Shown here: one piece after another, positions 63,835-64,000 of the stretch | How positions within the stretch are numbered: the first letter of the stretch is position 1 | Layout: each line of letters begins with the position of its first letter | NCBI RefSeq assembly: GCF_028285715.1 | Contig: NZ_JANQOO010000035.1 | Coordinates: forward strand, 558,001-622,000 | DNA: 64,000 nucleotides | Direction: 5' to 3' | From: Ulvibacterium sp. | Lineage (GTDB): Bacteria; Bacteroidota; Bacteroidia; Flavobacteriales; Flavobacteriaceae | Program-made: the position numbers and the translations under genes | Notes under the pieces: generated by a model | What the model saw: the letters and a program-made list of their open reading frames with translations, nothing else | What the model was told of the DNA's origin: nothing | The model's database searches: none

Positions 63835-64000
63835 ATGAAAAAATCGCTTCACTTTTTGTTTGTCCTTTTGTTTGTATCGTTACAAGGCCTTCAATCCCAG
63901 AATACGGAATTTAAGGCAAGTGAAATAGATATTCCTCATCAAAAGTTTATACTACCCAATGGACTAACCCTATTGGTGCATGAAGACCATAAGGCACCGA
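63835..64000 (+). CDS. M16 family zinc peptidase, cut by the right window edge
   Basis: The first 55 codons only. A signal peptide (LHFLFVLLFVSLQGLQSQ) is followed by the M16 entry pattern ILPNGLTLLVHEDHKAP. The zinc motif HxxEH would come later, outside the window. An exported peptidase of the insulinase/pitrilysin group is likely. Confidence 0.75.
   Translation, partial: MKKSLHFLFVLLFVSLQGLQSQNTEFKASEIDIPHQKFILPNGLTLLVHEDHKAP

Overview
The window looks like chromosomal DNA of a marine-type member of Flavobacteriaceae (Bacteroidota). The evidence is a PorP/SprF outer-membrane protein and a PD40 beta-propeller protein of the gliding/type IX secretion kind, a lipoprotein laminarinase (GH16), OmpA-type cell-envelope lipoproteins, a DUF5117-type metalloprotease, Bacteroidota -7 promoter boxes (TAnnTTTG) ahead of several genes, and AT-rich intergenic DNA. 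I saw no rRNA, tRNA, CRISPR array, prophage or intact insertion sequence. Both ends cut genes: tilS on the left and an M16 peptidase on the right.

Layout. 0-7 kb is a forward run of housekeeping and envelope genes (tilS, a DsbD-like reductase, a penicillin-acylase-type hydrolase, a YifB/ComM ATPase). 7-14 kb is gene-poor: a secreted serine hydrolase, a lone serine recombinase that lacks its nucleophile, a pseudo-receiver LuxR regulator, two or three tiny ORFs, a secreted protein of unknown function, and several copies of a degenerate, partly palindromic repeat family. 13.8-18.4 kb holds envelope proteins on the minus strand: a PorP-SPOR fusion, a PD40 protein without OmpA domain, and a Kre9-like secreted protein. 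18.4-22.2 kb has two enzymes with Tat-like signals, a membrane protein and a small putative nuclease. 22.5-26 kb is a 5-oxoproline operon (a non-canonical NRAMP transporter plus pxpABC).

26.3-40.6 kb is the branched-chain amino-acid region. The forward operon is ilvD-ilvB-methyltransferase-ilvN-ilvC, followed by gapN and an MFS exporter. A convergent operon on the minus strand is leuC-leuD-(citramalate/isopropylmalate synthase)-leuB. A strong bidirectional terminator separates the two. IlvBN, IlvC and IlvD make valine and the leucine precursor. The synthase with LeuCD and LeuB can extend 2-oxoisovalerate to leucine or, because the synthase resembles the Leptospira citramalate synthase, pyruvate to 2-oxobutyrate for isoleucine.

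40.8-64 kb is mixed core genome: a DUF2911/TPR protein, RecG, an M1 aminopeptidase, a patatin, a degenerate OmpA-like protein, an FMN glutamate-synthase-like protein, DsrE, UvrD, GH16, Sua5, a zinc metalloprotease, an OmpA lipoprotein, a GT2 glycosyltransferase, an HsdR-N nuclease-like protein, HolA, DoxX and an amino-alcohol kinase/phospho-lyase fusion. The most interesting points are the repeat family with a MITE-like copy, three proteins that have lost their canonical active or phosphorylation residue (recombinase, receiver, OmpA-like), the altered NRAMP protein tied to pxpABC, the PorP-SPOR/PD40 pair, and the kinase-lyase fusion.
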